Below are positions 8,962-17,743 of a DNA stretch of 64,000 nucleotides, piece after piece. The translations under genes were made by a program, and so were the position numbers. A model generated the notes under the pieces. The model worked only from the letters and a program-made list of their open reading frames with translations, made no database searches and was not told the origin of the DNA. Source of the DNA: Rhizobium sp. (GTDB taxonomy: Bacteria; Pseudomonadota; Alphaproteobacteria; Rhizobiales; Rhizobiaceae); assembly GCA_027533385.1 (NCBI GenBank), contig JAPZUE010000034.1:90104-154103 (forward strand), given 5' to 3'. Each line of letters opens with the position of its first letter. The stretch's first letter is position 1.

Positions 8962-9900
8962 TCAACGGCTCCTGGTCAGAAAGTGGCCGAGCAGGAGTTC
9001 GCGCAGGCGTGCTGCGATGGGAGACAGTCTTTTGCCGCTGAGCGTGATCAGATGATAGGGCGTCACCTCGATCGGCGTGTCCAGCCTCAGCGTCGTCAGG
9101 TCGCCGACTGGCGTCTGTCGACAGAGGAGATCGGAGACTTCGCGCGACATCGGGGCGATGGCGTTGGACGATGCGAGCATGGCGATCATCACAAGCAGGG
9201 ACGTCGTGTTGACGATGTTGCGCGGGATCGGCGCGCCTTCCTGAATGAAGACGTTTTCAACCGCCTGGCGCAGAGGTGTGCCCGGCGCCTGCATGACCCA
9301 TGGAAAATGCGCCATGTCCGACAGGTAGAGGCGGTCGACATTGACCAGCGGGTGAAGTCGATGGACGACGATTTCCACCTCCTCCATGGTCGCGCCCTCG
9401 ACATGGAACTGGCGCGTATCGATCCCCGGCGGAATTCGTCCGAGCACGAAATCATATTGGCCGGAGAGCAGATCGCGGATCATTTCGCCGCTCGGAGCGA
9501 CGTCAACGTGAATGTCGACGGTTGAGGCTTCCGCTTTGAGCGCCCGGATTGCCGGCACCACATAGCCGACGGCGCCTCCGGTGACAGCTCCGATCCTCAC
9601 CTTGCCTGTCAATCCGCGCTGGATGGCTTCGACTTCGCGAGCCGCTTCGCGCATTTCCTCGATGACGTTCTGCGCCCGCCGCGCGAGCGCGCTGCCTACG
9701 GCGGTCGGCTCCATGCCCTTGGGTGTCCGGATGAAGATCGGCGAGCCGACATAGCGCTCGATTTCCCCCAGCATGCGGGAAGCCGCAGGTTGCGTCAGTG
9801 CAAGTTCTTGCGCGGCCAAGCTTAATTGCCCGAGCTCCGCAATGGAGCGGATCAGGTTCAGGTGTTTGGGCTGCAAACGGTTGATATGAATCTCGGTCAT
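8962..9900 (-). CDS. gbpR: LysR-type regulator of the chvE-ggu sugar operon (GbpR-like)
   Basis: LysR-family transcription factor, 312 residues. The N-terminal winged helix-turn-helix is LSLAAQELALTQPAASRMLGE, followed by a sugar-responsive effector domain containing GKVRIGAVTGG. In Agrobacterium the gene divergent from chvE encodes GbpR, which controls galactose and arabinose-responsive chvE expression; position, orientation and sequence fit. An in-frame ATG exists at 9927, but I prefer 9900: the longer start would place a perfect ATATCAA-CC-TTGATAT palindrome inside the gene, and the family begins at the NRLQPKHLNLIRSIAEL region. The ribosome site is weak for both choices. Confidence 0.88.
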   Translation of the reverse strand: MTEIHINRLQPKHLNLIRSIAELGQLSLAAQELALTQPAASRMLGEIERYVGSPIFIRTPKGMEPTAVGSALARRAQNVIEEMREAAREVEAIQRGLTGKVRIGAVTGGAVGYVVPAIRALKAEASTVDIHVDVAPSGEMIRDLLSGQYDFVLGRIPPGIDTRQFHVEGATMEEVEIVVHRLHPLVNVDRLYLSDMAHFPWVMQAPGTPLRQAVENVFIQEGAPIPRNIVNTTSLLVMIAMLASSNAIAPMSREVSDLLCRQTPVGDLTTLRLDTPIEVTPYHLITLSGKRLSPIAARLRELLLGHFLTRSR

Positions 9901-9907
9901 GAACGTT

Positions 9908-9923
9908 ATATCAACCTTGATAT
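9908..9923. promoter_or_regulatory. Candidate GbpR operator palindrome
   Basis: A perfect inverted repeat ATATCAA-CC-TTGATAT sits 8-23 bases before the chosen gbpR start, in the gbpR-chvE divergent gap. A related half-site, TTGATCGGTATATC, occurs further toward chvE near 9945-9958. Location and symmetry fit autoregulation and chvE activation by a LysR-type protein, but binding is inferred. Confidence 0.5.
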
Positions 9924-10071
9924 GCACAAAGTCAAAATAATCATTTGATCGGTATATCGGGGACGATAAGACTCGCCGCGGAGCTGGGGGCTGTCGCGTC
10001 AGCCGCTCGTTCTTGTTTCAGCGGGTGCCAGGAGGAGCTTGGCCTCGCACGGTATGACCAGGGAGGTTACC

Positions 10072-11142
10072 ATGAAGAAACTTGGCGCCCTGATTGCGTC
10101 GCTCGCAATCGGTATCGCATCATTCGCACCCGCGTCCTTCGCGCAGGACAAGGGTATGGTCGGCATTTCCATGCCGACGAAGACGTCGACCCGCTGGATC
10201 TCCGACGGCGAGACCATGGAGAAGCTGTTCAAGGACGCCGGCTATACCCCGGACCTGCAGTTCGCTGACGACGACATTCCGAACCAGCTCGCCCAGATCG
10301 AAAACATGGTCACCAAGGGTGCCAAGGTTCTCGTCATCGGCGCCATCGACGGCACGACCCTGTCCGACATCCTGCAGAAGGCTGCCGACGCTGGCGTCAA
10401 GGTCATCGCTTATGACCGCCTCATCCGCGACTCCGGCAATGTCGACTACTATGCCACCTTCGACAACTTCCAGGTCGGCGTTCTCCAGGCCAACAGCCTC
10501 GTTGCTGGCCTCAAGGAGCGCTTCCCGGACACCAAGCCGTGGAACGTCGAACTCTTCGGCGGTTCGCCGGATGATAACAACGCCTTCTTCTTCTACGATG
10601 GCGCAATGTCGGTTCTGCAGCCCCTGATCGACAGCGGCGACATCGTGATCAAGTCCGGCCAGCAGGGCATGGACCAGGTCGGTACGCTGCGTTGGGACGG
10701 TACCGTTGCCCAGGCTCGTATGGAAAACCTGCTGTCCTCGACCTACACCGAAGACAAGCTGCACGGCGCGCTTTCGCCGTATGACGGCCTGTCCATCGGC
10801 ATCCTTTCGGCTCTGAAGGGCGTCGGCTACGGCTCGGGCGACCTCAAGATGCCGATCGTCACCGGTCAGGACGCCGAGCTTCCGTCGGTCAAGTCGATCC
10901 TCGCTAACGAGCAGTACTCGACCGTCTTCAAGGACACCCGCGAACTCGCCAAGGTCGCTGTCTCGATGGTTGAAGCCATCATGGGCGGCAAGACCCCCGA
11001 GATCAACGATGACAAGACCTACAACAACGGTGTGAAGGTCGTTCCGTCCTACCTGCTGAAGCCTGTCGCTCTCGACAAGGCCAATGCCAAGGACGTTCTC
11101 GTCGGCGCCGGTTACTACACCGCCGACCAGATCGACAACTGA
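10072..11142 (+). CDS. chvE: Periplasmic multiple-monosaccharide-binding protein ChvE
   Basis: Substrate-binding protein for the GguAB ABC importer. In Agrobacterium it binds galactose, arabinose, glucose and other aldoses and also presents sugar to the VirA sensor. The 356-residue product has a signal peptide [18 protein letters not shown] with likely cleavage at SFA-Q, then the mature start [16 protein letters not shown], typical of the family. The frame is open upstream to 10039, but the ATG at 10072 has a GGGAGG ribosome site and begins the signal peptide. It is first in the transporter operon and is followed by a strong stem-loop that may uncouple its level from gguAB. Confidence 0.95.
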   Translation: MKKLGALIASLAIGIASFAPASFAQDKGMVGISMPTKTSTRWISDGETMEKLFKDAGYTPDLQFADDDIPNQLAQIENMVTKGAKVLVIGAIDGTTLSDILQKAADAGVKVIAYDRLIRDSGNVDYYATFDNFQVGVLQANSLVAGLKERFPDTKPWNVELFGGSPDDNNAFFFYDGAMSVLQPLIDSGDIVIKSGQQGMDQVGTLRWDGTVAQARMENLLSSTYTEDKLHGALSPYDGLSIGILSALKGVGYGSGDLKMPIVTGQDAELPSVKSILANEQYSTVFKDTRELAKVAVSMVEAIMGGKTPEINDDKTYNNGVKVVPSYLLKPVALDKANAKDVLVGAGYYTADQIDN

Positions 11143-11159
11143 TCCTTCGGATCACATCC

Positions 11160-11188
11160 GGGTCCGCGACATGTCGCGGACCCCTTTT
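11160..11188 (+). terminator. Intercistronic stem-loop after chvE
   Basis: A near-perfect self-complementary stem GGGTCCGCGACATGTCGCGGACCC followed directly by CTTTT lies between chvE and gguA (stem given in two halves meeting at ACATGT). It looks like a rho-independent terminator or processing barrier inside the operon, allowing excess binding protein relative to the membrane components. Confidence 0.75.
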
Positions 11189-11263
11189 CTATACGCATTG
11201 AGGGAGCTCGCGCCTCCAGCTGGATCCTGCTAGGATCGCTGGCCTGGCGCCGGAATTCTGCAC

Positions 11264-12799
11264 ATGGACAACATCATTCTCGAGATGCGCGGCATCACAA
11301 AGACATTCCCCGGCGTCAAGGCGCTGGACAATGTCAGCTTCAAGGTGCGCGAGGGCGAGATCCACGCGCTGGTCGGCGAAAACGGTGCCGGAAAGTCGAC
11401 GCTGATGAAGGTCCTGAGCGGTGTCTATCCCGCCGGTACCTATGACGGCGACATCTTCTACGACGGCGAAGTCCGTCGCTTCAGCCGGATTTCCGACAGC
11501 GAACATCTCGGCATCATCATCATTCACCAGGAACTGGCGCTCGTGCCGCTCCTGTCGATCGCCGAGAACATCTTCCTCGGCAACGAAATCGCCCAGAATG
11601 GTGTGATCCACTGGCCCCAGACCCTTGCGCGGACCAAAGAGCTGCTGGACAAGGTCGGCCTGAAGGATTCACCGTCGACGCGCATCACCGACATCGGCGT
11701 CGGCAAGCAGCAGCTGGTCGAAATCGCCAAGGCACTTTCCAAGAAGGTTCGCCTTCTCATTCTCGACGAGCCGACTGCATCTCTGAACGAGACGGATTCG
11801 GATGCGCTGCTGACGCTGCTCATGGAGTTCCGCAAACAGGGGATGACGTCGATCATCATCTCCCACAAGCTCAACGAAATTCGCAAGGTCGCCGACCAGA
11901 TCACCATCCTGCGAGACGGTGGCACCGTCGAGACGCTCGACTGTCACACCCAGGAGATCACGGAAGACCGGATCATCAAGGGCATGGTCGGCCGTGACAT
12001 GGAAGACCGCTACCCGAAGCGCGAGCCGAAGATCGGCGACGTGCTGCTTGAGGTGAAGAACTGGAACGTCTTCCACCAGAACCATCGCGATCGACAGTTC
12101 CTGCACAATGTCGCCTTCAACGTCCGGGCCGGCGAAGTCGTGGGTATCGCGGGGCTGATGGGCGCCGGACGGACCGAAACGGCGATGAGCATCTTCGGCA
12201 AGTCCTGGGGTCACAAGATCACCGGCGAGGTGCTGATGCATGGCAAGCCGGTCGACGTATCGACGATCCCCAAGGCGATCGATGCCGGCCTCGCCTATGT
12301 CACGGAAGACCGCAAACATCTCGGTCTGGTGCTGCAGAACAACATCAAGGACAATACCACGCTTGCCAATCTCGACGGCGTGTCGAGCGGCACGGTGATC
12401 GACGAGCGCAAGGAAGCCAAGGTGGCTGCCGACTACCGGCAGAAGCTCAGGATCCGCTCGCACTCGATCTATCAGGAAGCCGTCAATCTCTCGGGCGGTA
12501 ACCAGCAGAAGGTCGTGCTGTCGAAGTGGTTGTTCACCAATCCTGAAATCCTCATCCTCGACGAGCCGACACGCGGCATTGATGTCGGGGCGAAGTTCGA
12601 AATCTACACCATCATCAACCAGCTTGCCGCCGAAGGTAAGGGCATTCTGATGATCTCGTCGGAAATGCCCGAATTGCTCGGCACCTGCGACCGCATCTAC
12701 GTCATGAACGAAGGGAGAATCGTCGCGGAACTCACCAAGGAAGAAGCAAGCCAAGAGTCCATCATGCGTGCCATCATGCGCTCTGGGGAGAAACACTAA
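11264..12799 (+). CDS. gguA: Sugar ABC transporter ATP-binding protein GguA
   Basis: ATPase of the ChvE-GguAB multiple-monosaccharide importer. The 511-residue product contains two tandem ABC modules, as in RbsA/XylG. The first has Walker [10 protein letters not shown] near residue 40 and Walker [12 protein letters not shown], with a degenerate signature (GVGKQQLVE). The second has an altered Walker A (GLMGAGRTE) and the canonical signature LSGGNQQKV with [13 protein letters not shown]. One intact and one degenerate ATP site is normal in this sugar-importer family. It overlaps gguB by one base (TAATG), indicating translational coupling. Confidence 0.95.
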   Translation: MDNIILEMRGITKTFPGVKALDNVSFKVREGEIHALVGENGAGKSTLMKVLSGVYPAGTYDGDIFYDGEVRRFSRISDSEHLGIIIIHQELALVPLLSIAENIFLGNEIAQNGVIHWPQTLARTKELLDKVGLKDSPSTRITDIGVGKQQLVEIAKALSKKVRLLILDEPTASLNETDSDALLTLLMEFRKQGMTSIIISHKLNEIRKVADQITILRDGGTVETLDCHTQEITEDRIIKGMVGRDMEDRYPKREPKIGDVLLEVKNWNVFHQNHRDRQFLHNVAFNVRAGEVVGIAGLMGAGRTETAMSIFGKSWGHKITGEVLMHGKPVDVSTIPKAIDAGLAYVTEDRKHLGLVLQNNIKDNTTLANLDGVSSGTVIDERKEAKVAADYRQKLRIRSHSIYQEAVNLSGGNQQKVVLSKWLFTNPEILILDEPTRGIDVGAKFEIYTIINQLAAEGKGILMISSEMPELLGTCDRIYVMNEGRIVAELTKEEASQESIMRAIMRSGEKH

Positions 12800-14010
12800 T
12801 GGCCATCGACACAAGAACCGAAACCCCCAAGGTCTCCGTGGGTGACTACCTGCGCAACAATATCCGTGAATACGGCCTGCTGCTCGCGCTCGTCATCATC
12901 ATGCTACTGTTCCAGGTCCTGACCGAAGGCGTTCTCTTCCGTCCGGTCAACATCACCAACCTCATTCTGCAGAACTCGTTCATCGTCATCATGGCGCTCG
13001 GCATGTTGCTGATCATCGTGGCGGGTCATATCGACCTGTCGGTCGGCTCCATCGTCGCCTTCATCGGCGGTATATCGGCGATCATGCTGGTGAAGCTGGA
13101 ATGGCATTTTGCGCTTGTTGTGCCGCTCTGCCTCGTGCTCGGCGGCCTGATGGGCGCAGCCCAGGGTTACTGGGTTGCCTATCAGAAGATCCCGTCCTTC
13201 ATCGTCACGCTCGCCGGCATGCTTGTTTTCCGCGGCCTGACCTATGTCGTTCTGGATGGCCGCCCGATCGGACCGTTCCCGAAGGAATTCACGCTGCTGT
13301 CGACCGGCTTCGTCCCGGACTTCCTGCCGCTCACCAATCCGGATGTCACGGGGATCGTCAACCATGTCGCGATCATCGCGGTGATCGCTCTTGTGGCGCT
13401 CGCCATTTATAGCGGCATGAAGAACCGCCGGCTCAATGACGAGCATGGCACGGAGAACGAGCCCTTCGTCTTCTTCGTGCTGCAGATGGCCATCATCAGC
13501 GTCGTCGCCATCTTCCTCGGTTATCAGCTCGCAACCTATCGCGGTCTGCCGAACGTGCTGATCGTCATGGCAGTTCTGATCGCGCTCTATTCCTTCGTGA
13601 CCACGCGCACCACCATCGGCCGCCGTATCTATGCGCTCGGCGGCAATGAAAAGGCGGCGAAGCTCTCTGGTATCAACACCGAACGCCTGATCTTCCTGGC
13701 CTTCGTCAACATGGGTGTTCTCGCAGCACTTGCCGGCATGATCATCGCGGCCCGCCTGAATTCGGCGACCCCGAAGGCCGGTGTCGGCTTCGAACTGGAC
13801 GTCATCGCGGCCTGCTTCATCGGCGGCGCCTCGGCTTCCGGCGGCGTGGGCAAGATCACCGGCGCGGTCATCGGCGCCTTCATCATGGGTGTCATGAACA
13901 ACGGCATGTCGATCATGGGTATCGGCATTGACTACCAGCAGCTCATCAAGGGCCTCGTGCTCCTGGCTGCTGTCTTCTTCGACGTCTACAACAAGAACAA
14001 AGCAGTCTAA
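12799..14010 (+). CDS. gguB: Sugar ABC transporter permease GguB
   Basis: Inner-membrane permease of the ChvE-GguAB importer, 403 residues, with about ten hydrophobic segments and the ribose/xylose-type permease signature GGNEKAAKLSGIN near residue 285 that contacts the ATPase. A central hydrophilic insert (KNRRLNDEHGTEN) separates the two halves, as in XylH. The start overlaps the gguA stop, and gguC follows after 10 bp. Confidence 0.95.
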   Translation: MAIDTRTETPKVSVGDYLRNNIREYGLLLALVIIMLLFQVLTEGVLFRPVNITNLILQNSFIVIMALGMLLIIVAGHIDLSVGSIVAFIGGISAIMLVKLEWHFALVVPLCLVLGGLMGAAQGYWVAYQKIPSFIVTLAGMLVFRGLTYVVLDGRPIGPFPKEFTLLSTGFVPDFLPLTNPDVTGIVNHVAIIAVIALVALAIYSGMKNRRLNDEHGTENEPFVFFVLQMAIISVVAIFLGYQLATYRGLPNVLIVMAVLIALYSFVTTRTTIGRRIYALGGNEKAAKLSGINTERLIFLAFVNMGVLAALAGMIIAARLNSATPKAGVGFELDVIAACFIGGASASGGVGKITGAVIGAFIMGVMNNGMSIMGIGIDYQQLIKGLVLLAAVFFDVYNKNKAV

Positions 14011-14020
14011 GGATAGGCTT

Positions 14021-14986
14021 ATGTTTCTCTCGCAATTGAAGGCTGGCGGCATCATTTGCCGCCAGGGTGAGGCTGCGCGCCTTGTCCCAGGATTCAAAAC
14101 GACCTACGACCTCGCCAAGGCGGCGATTGCCGCCGGCACCTCGGTCGCAGCCCTCATCGAAAAGCAGGGTGCAGGCAACAGCGTCGACCTCGTCGCACTT
14201 GCAGCCGATGGCAAGCTCGACTGCCCGGTACGCCATCCCGATCCGGCACATATGTATCTGACCGGTACGGGCCTGACCCACACGGGTTCGGCTTCCGCCC
14301 GCGACAGCATGCATGCCGACACAGCCGGCATGAGCGATTCCATGAAGATGTTCCGCATGGGGCTGGAAGGCGGCAAGCCGAAGCCGGGCGAAACCGGCGT
14401 TCAGCCGGAATGGTTCTACAAGGGCAATGGCTTCAATGCCGTGGCTCCGGGCGACGACCTCATCTCGCCGTCCTTCGCGCTCGATGGCGGCGAAGAGCCG
14501 GAGATGGCCGGCTACTACATCATCGGTGACGATGGCACGGCCCACCGTCTGGGCTTTTCGGTTGCCAACGAGTTTTCCGACCATGTGACCGAGAAGATCA
14601 ACTATCTCTATCTCGCCCATTCGAAGCTGCGCCCGGCCTCGTTTGGTCCGGAACTGCGCGTCGGCGCCCTGCCCGATCATGTCGAGGGTACCTCCCGCAT
14701 CCTCCGGGGCGGCAAGACCGTGTGGGAAAAGCCGTTCCTCTCGGGTGAGGCCAACATGTCCCACACGATCGCGAACCTCGAATACCATCATTTCAAATAC
14801 GCGCTGTTCTGCCAGCCGGGCGATCTGCACGTGCATATGTATGGCACGGCGACGCTTTCGGTCGCTGACGGGTTCGTCACGCAGGAAGGCGACATTTTCG
14901 AAATCGTGTCCCCGCAATTCGGGCTCCCGCTGCGCAACCGCCTCGCAAAGGCCGCAGAAGAGACCGTCAAGGTGAAGATGCTCTGA
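14021..14986 (+). CDS. gguC: GguC, AraD1-type fumarylacetoacetate-hydrolase-superfamily protein
   Basis: A 321-residue soluble protein that always travels with chvE-gguAB but is not a transport component. It resembles the fumarylacetoacetate hydrolase superfamily: the C-terminal half has YIIGDDGTAHRLGFSVANEF and later HSKLRPASFGPELRVG, resembling its metal-binding and catalytic regions. Members of this superfamily include 2-keto-3-deoxy-pentonate dehydratases. I infer that GguC performs the L-2-keto-3-deoxyarabinonate dehydratase step, since the operon encodes the steps on either side of it and no DapA-type dehydratase is present. The ATG at 14021 is used; the same frame extends upstream inside gguB. 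Confidence 0.85.
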   Translation: MFLSQLKAGGIICRQGEAARLVPGFKTTYDLAKAAIAAGTSVAALIEKQGAGNSVDLVALAADGKLDCPVRHPDPAHMYLTGTGLTHTGSASARDSMHADTAGMSDSMKMFRMGLEGGKPKPGETGVQPEWFYKGNGFNAVAPGDDLISPSFALDGGEEPEMAGYYIIGDDGTAHRLGFSVANEFSDHVTEKINYLYLAHSKLRPASFGPELRVGALPDHVEGTSRILRGGKTVWEKPFLSGEANMSHTIANLEYHHFKYALFCQPGDLHVHMYGTATLSVADGFVTQEGDIFEIVSPQFGLPLRNRLAKAAEETVKVKML

Positions 14987-15036
14987 GCGGATCGGTTTGA
15001 TCGACCCGCCCATTTTCCAGAGACAGGACGAAAGCC

Positions 15037-16782
15037 ATGAGCAAGTTCAAACCGGCGGCCTGGCCGCGCCAACTGAGATCCCAGCACTGGTATGGTGGCA
15101 CGTCGCGTGACACCATCTATCACCGCGGCTGGCTGAAGAACCAGGGACATCCGCACGATCTGTTCGACGGACGCCCGGTCATCGGCATCCTCAACACCTG
15201 GTCTGACCTGACACCCTGCAATGGCCATCTGCGTGAACTGGCCGAAAAGGTGAAGGCCGGCGTCTGGGAGGCCGGCGGCTTCCCGGTCGAAATCCCGGTG
15301 TTCTCTGCGTCGGAAAACACCTTCCGCCCGACGGCCATGATGTATCGCAACCTCGCGGCGCTTGCTGTCGAGGAAGCCATGCGCGCGCAGCCGATCGATG
15401 GCGCCGTCCTGCTGGTCGGCTGTGACAAGACCACGCCGTCGCTGGTGATGGCTGCCGCCTCCACCGACCTTCCGTCCATCGTCGTGACGGGTGGCCCAAT
15501 GCTCAACGGCTATTTCCGTGGTGAGCGCGTCGGATCCGGCACGCATCTCTGGAAGTTCTCCGAAGCCGTGAAGGCCGGCGAGATGACCCAGGAAGAGTTC
15601 CTCGAGGCGGAAGCCTCGATGTCGCGCTCCACGGGGACCTGCAACACCATGGGAACGGCCTCGACGATGGCGTCGATGGTCGAAGCGCTTGGCATGGCCC
15701 TGTCCGGCAATGCGGCCATCCCCGCCGTCGACAGCCGCCGCAAGGTGATGGCCCAGCTCTCGGGTCGCCGCATCGTGCAGATGGTCAAGGATGACCTGAA
15801 GCCCTCCGACATCATGACCAAGGAAGCCTTCGAGAACGCAATCCGTGTCAATGGTGCGATCGGCGGTTCGACCAATGCCGTCGTGCACATGCTTGCCATG
15901 GCGGGTCGCGTTGGCATCGATCTGACGCTTGACGACTGGGACCGCCTCGGCCGCGATGTTCCGATGATCGTCAACCTGATGCCATCGGGCAAATACCTGA
16001 TGGAAGAGTTCTTCTATGCCGGCGGTCTGCCCGTCGTCATCAAGATGCTCGGCGAAGCCGGCAAGCTGCACAAGGATGCCCTTACCGTCTCCGGCGAAAC
16101 CATCTGGGATGAAGTCAAGGATGTCCGCAACTGGAACGAAGACGTCATCCTGCCGGTCGAGAAAGCACTGACCCCCCAGGGCGGCATTGTCGTCCTGCGC
16201 GGCAACCTCGCGCCCAAGGGCTGTGTCCTGAAGCCGTCGGCCGCGTCTGCGCATCTGATGAAGCATCGTGGTCGTGCGGTGGTCTTCGAAGACATCGACG
16301 ACTACAAGGCGAAGATCAACGACGAGGCGCTCGATATCGACGAAACCTGCGTCATGGTTCTCAAATACTGTGGTCCGCGCGGATATCCGGGCATGGCCGA
16401 AGTCGGCAATATGGGCCTGCCGCCCAAGGTGCTGCGCAAGGGCATCACCGACATGGTGCGCATATCGGATGCCCGCATGTCCGGCACGGCCTATGGCACG
16501 GTTCTCCTGCACACCTCGCCGGAAGCCGCGCGCGGTGGTCCGCTGGCGATCGTCAAGAATGGCGACTTCATCGAAGTCGATGTCGAAGCCCGTCGCGTAC
16601 ACCTCGACATCTCGGATGAGGAAATGCAGCGCCGTCTCGCCGATTGGCGTCCGCCGGTCGAGCCGCCGGCCAGCGGCTACGCTAAGCTCTTCCACGATCA
16701 CGTCGAAGGTGCCGATACCGGCGCCGACTTCGACTTCCTGAAGGGCTGCCGCGGTTCGCCGGTCGGCAAGGACGCACACTGA
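15037..16782 (+). CDS. L-arabinonate / sugar-acid dehydratase (IlvD/Edd family)
   Basis: Iron-sulfur dehydratase converting L-arabinonate to 2-keto-3-deoxy-L-arabinonate, and probably D-galactonate or D-fuconate to the matching keto acids. The 581-residue product aligns with Rhizobium L-arabinonate dehydratase. Putative [2Fe-2S] ligands are Cys61 (DLTPCNGH), Cys129 (VGCDKTTPS) and Cys202 (TGTCNTMG), and the catalytic Ser482 lies in ISDARMSGTAYG. The spacing of these four positions equals that reported for the R. leguminosarum enzyme, shifted by two residues. It lies 50 bp after gguC with GAGACAGGACG ahead of the ATG. Substrate breadth is inferred from the presence of both arabinose and galactose downstream enzymes. 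Confidence 0.9.
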   Translation: MSKFKPAAWPRQLRSQHWYGGTSRDTIYHRGWLKNQGHPHDLFDGRPVIGILNTWSDLTPCNGHLRELAEKVKAGVWEAGGFPVEIPVFSASENTFRPTAMMYRNLAALAVEEAMRAQPIDGAVLLVGCDKTTPSLVMAAASTDLPSIVVTGGPMLNGYFRGERVGSGTHLWKFSEAVKAGEMTQEEFLEAEASMSRSTGTCNTMGTASTMASMVEALGMALSGNAAIPAVDSRRKVMAQLSGRRIVQMVKDDLKPSDIMTKEAFENAIRVNGAIGGSTNAVVHMLAMAGRVGIDLTLDDWDRLGRDVPMIVNLMPSGKYLMEEFFYAGGLPVVIKMLGEAGKLHKDALTVSGETIWDEVKDVRNWNEDVILPVEKALTPQGGIVVLRGNLAPKGCVLKPSAASAHLMKHRGRAVVFEDIDDYKAKINDEALDIDETCVMVLKYCGPRGYPGMAEVGNMGLPPKVLRKGITDMVRISDARMSGTAYGTVLLHTSPEAARGGPLAIVKNGDFIEVDVEARRVHLDISDEEMQRRLADWRPPVEPPASGYAKLFHDHVEGADTGADFDFLKGCRGSPVGKDAH

Positions 16783-16793
16783 GGAACCGGATC

Positions 16794-17723
16794 ATGGCAG
16801 ATCGTATTCCGCTCGCGCTTGTCGGCATCGGCAAGATCGCCCGCGACCAGCATATCCCGTCGATCGCAGGCGGTGACGACTTTGTCGTCGCCGCCGGTGT
16901 TAGCCGGCACGGCAAGATCGAGGGTGCCGAGAACTTCACCGACTTCGATGCCTTCCTGGCCGCCCGACCGGACATCAAGGTCGTATCGCTCTGCACGCCG
17001 CCGGAAGTGCGGTTCAACATGGCGAAGGCTGCAATTGCAGCCGGTCGTCACGTGCTGATGGAAAAGCCGCCGGCAACCACGCTCGGCGAGGCAGAGGCGC
17101 TTTCGGAACTCGCTGCCAAGGCCGGTGTGACGCTCTTTGCCACCTGGCATTCCCGCTTTGCGCTCGGTGTCGAGCCTGCTCGCCAGTGGCTCTCGGACAA
17201 GGTCATCCAGTCGATTTCGATTGTCTGGAAGGAAGACGTCCGCCGCTGGCATCCGGGACAGGCCTGGATCTGGGAGCCGGGTGGTTTCGGCGTCTTCGAT
17301 CCCGGCATCAATGCCCTTTCCATCCTGACCGAGATCGTTCCCGGCCATATCATGGTCGAGAAGTCGGTTCTCGAGTTCCCCGAAAACAAGAAGCAGCCGA
17401 TCGCCGCTTCCATCGCCATGCGGACCGTCGAAGGCGCGCCTGTTACGGCCGAATTCGACTGGCGACAGGAAGGCCCGCAGACGTGGGACATCACAGTCCA
17501 GACGAATGCCGGCGAATTGCGTCTTTCAAAGGGTGGCTCGGAACTCTATATCGGGGGAGGCGAGCAGGCGTCCGGGCCGGACCGCGAATATGCGGGCATC
17601 TACGAACGCTTCGCCAAGCTCATCCGCTCCCGCCAGAGCGACACCGACTATCAGCCGCTGCGCATCGTGGCGGATTCGTTCCTCTGCGGGGAACGGAAGG
17701 TCGTCGCTTCCTTCGAAGACTAA
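16794..17723 (+). CDS. D-galactose / L-arabinose 1-dehydrogenase (Gfo/Idh/MocA family)
   Basis: NAD(P)-dependent oxidation of the sugar at C1 to the lactone, the first step of both non-phosphorylative routes encoded here. The 309-residue product has an N-terminal nucleotide-binding fold (ALVGIGKIARDQHIPSI) and the family EKP motif in VLMEKPPATTLGEAEAL near residue 90, then a substrate domain with WHSRFALGVEPARQWL and FGVFDPGINALSI. It resembles Azospirillum L-arabinose dehydrogenase and Pseudomonas galactose dehydrogenase. It begins 11 bp after the dehydratase. The aldonolactone could hydrolyse spontaneously or by an unlinked lactonase, as none is encoded in the operon. Confidence 0.85.
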   Translation: MADRIPLALVGIGKIARDQHIPSIAGGDDFVVAAGVSRHGKIEGAENFTDFDAFLAARPDIKVVSLCTPPEVRFNMAKAAIAAGRHVLMEKPPATTLGEAEALSELAAKAGVTLFATWHSRFALGVEPARQWLSDKVIQSISIVWKEDVRRWHPGQAWIWEPGGFGVFDPGINALSILTEIVPGHIMVEKSVLEFPENKKQPIAASIAMRTVEGAPVTAEFDWRQEGPQTWDITVQTNAGELRLSKGGSELYIGGGEQASGPDREYAGIYERFAKLIRSRQSDTDYQPLRIVADSFLCGERKVVASFED

Positions 17724-17743
17724 GACAAGAGGAGGCCCATTCC

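Noticed and set aside
9901..9927. Longer gbpR start at 9927
   Set aside because: It has no ribosome site and would place the perfect operator-like palindrome within the coding region.
14788..16779. A 663-codon open frame on the minus strand
   Set aside because: It is antisense to the sugar-acid dehydratase, with a His/Asp/Gly/Arg-rich composition and no family motifs.
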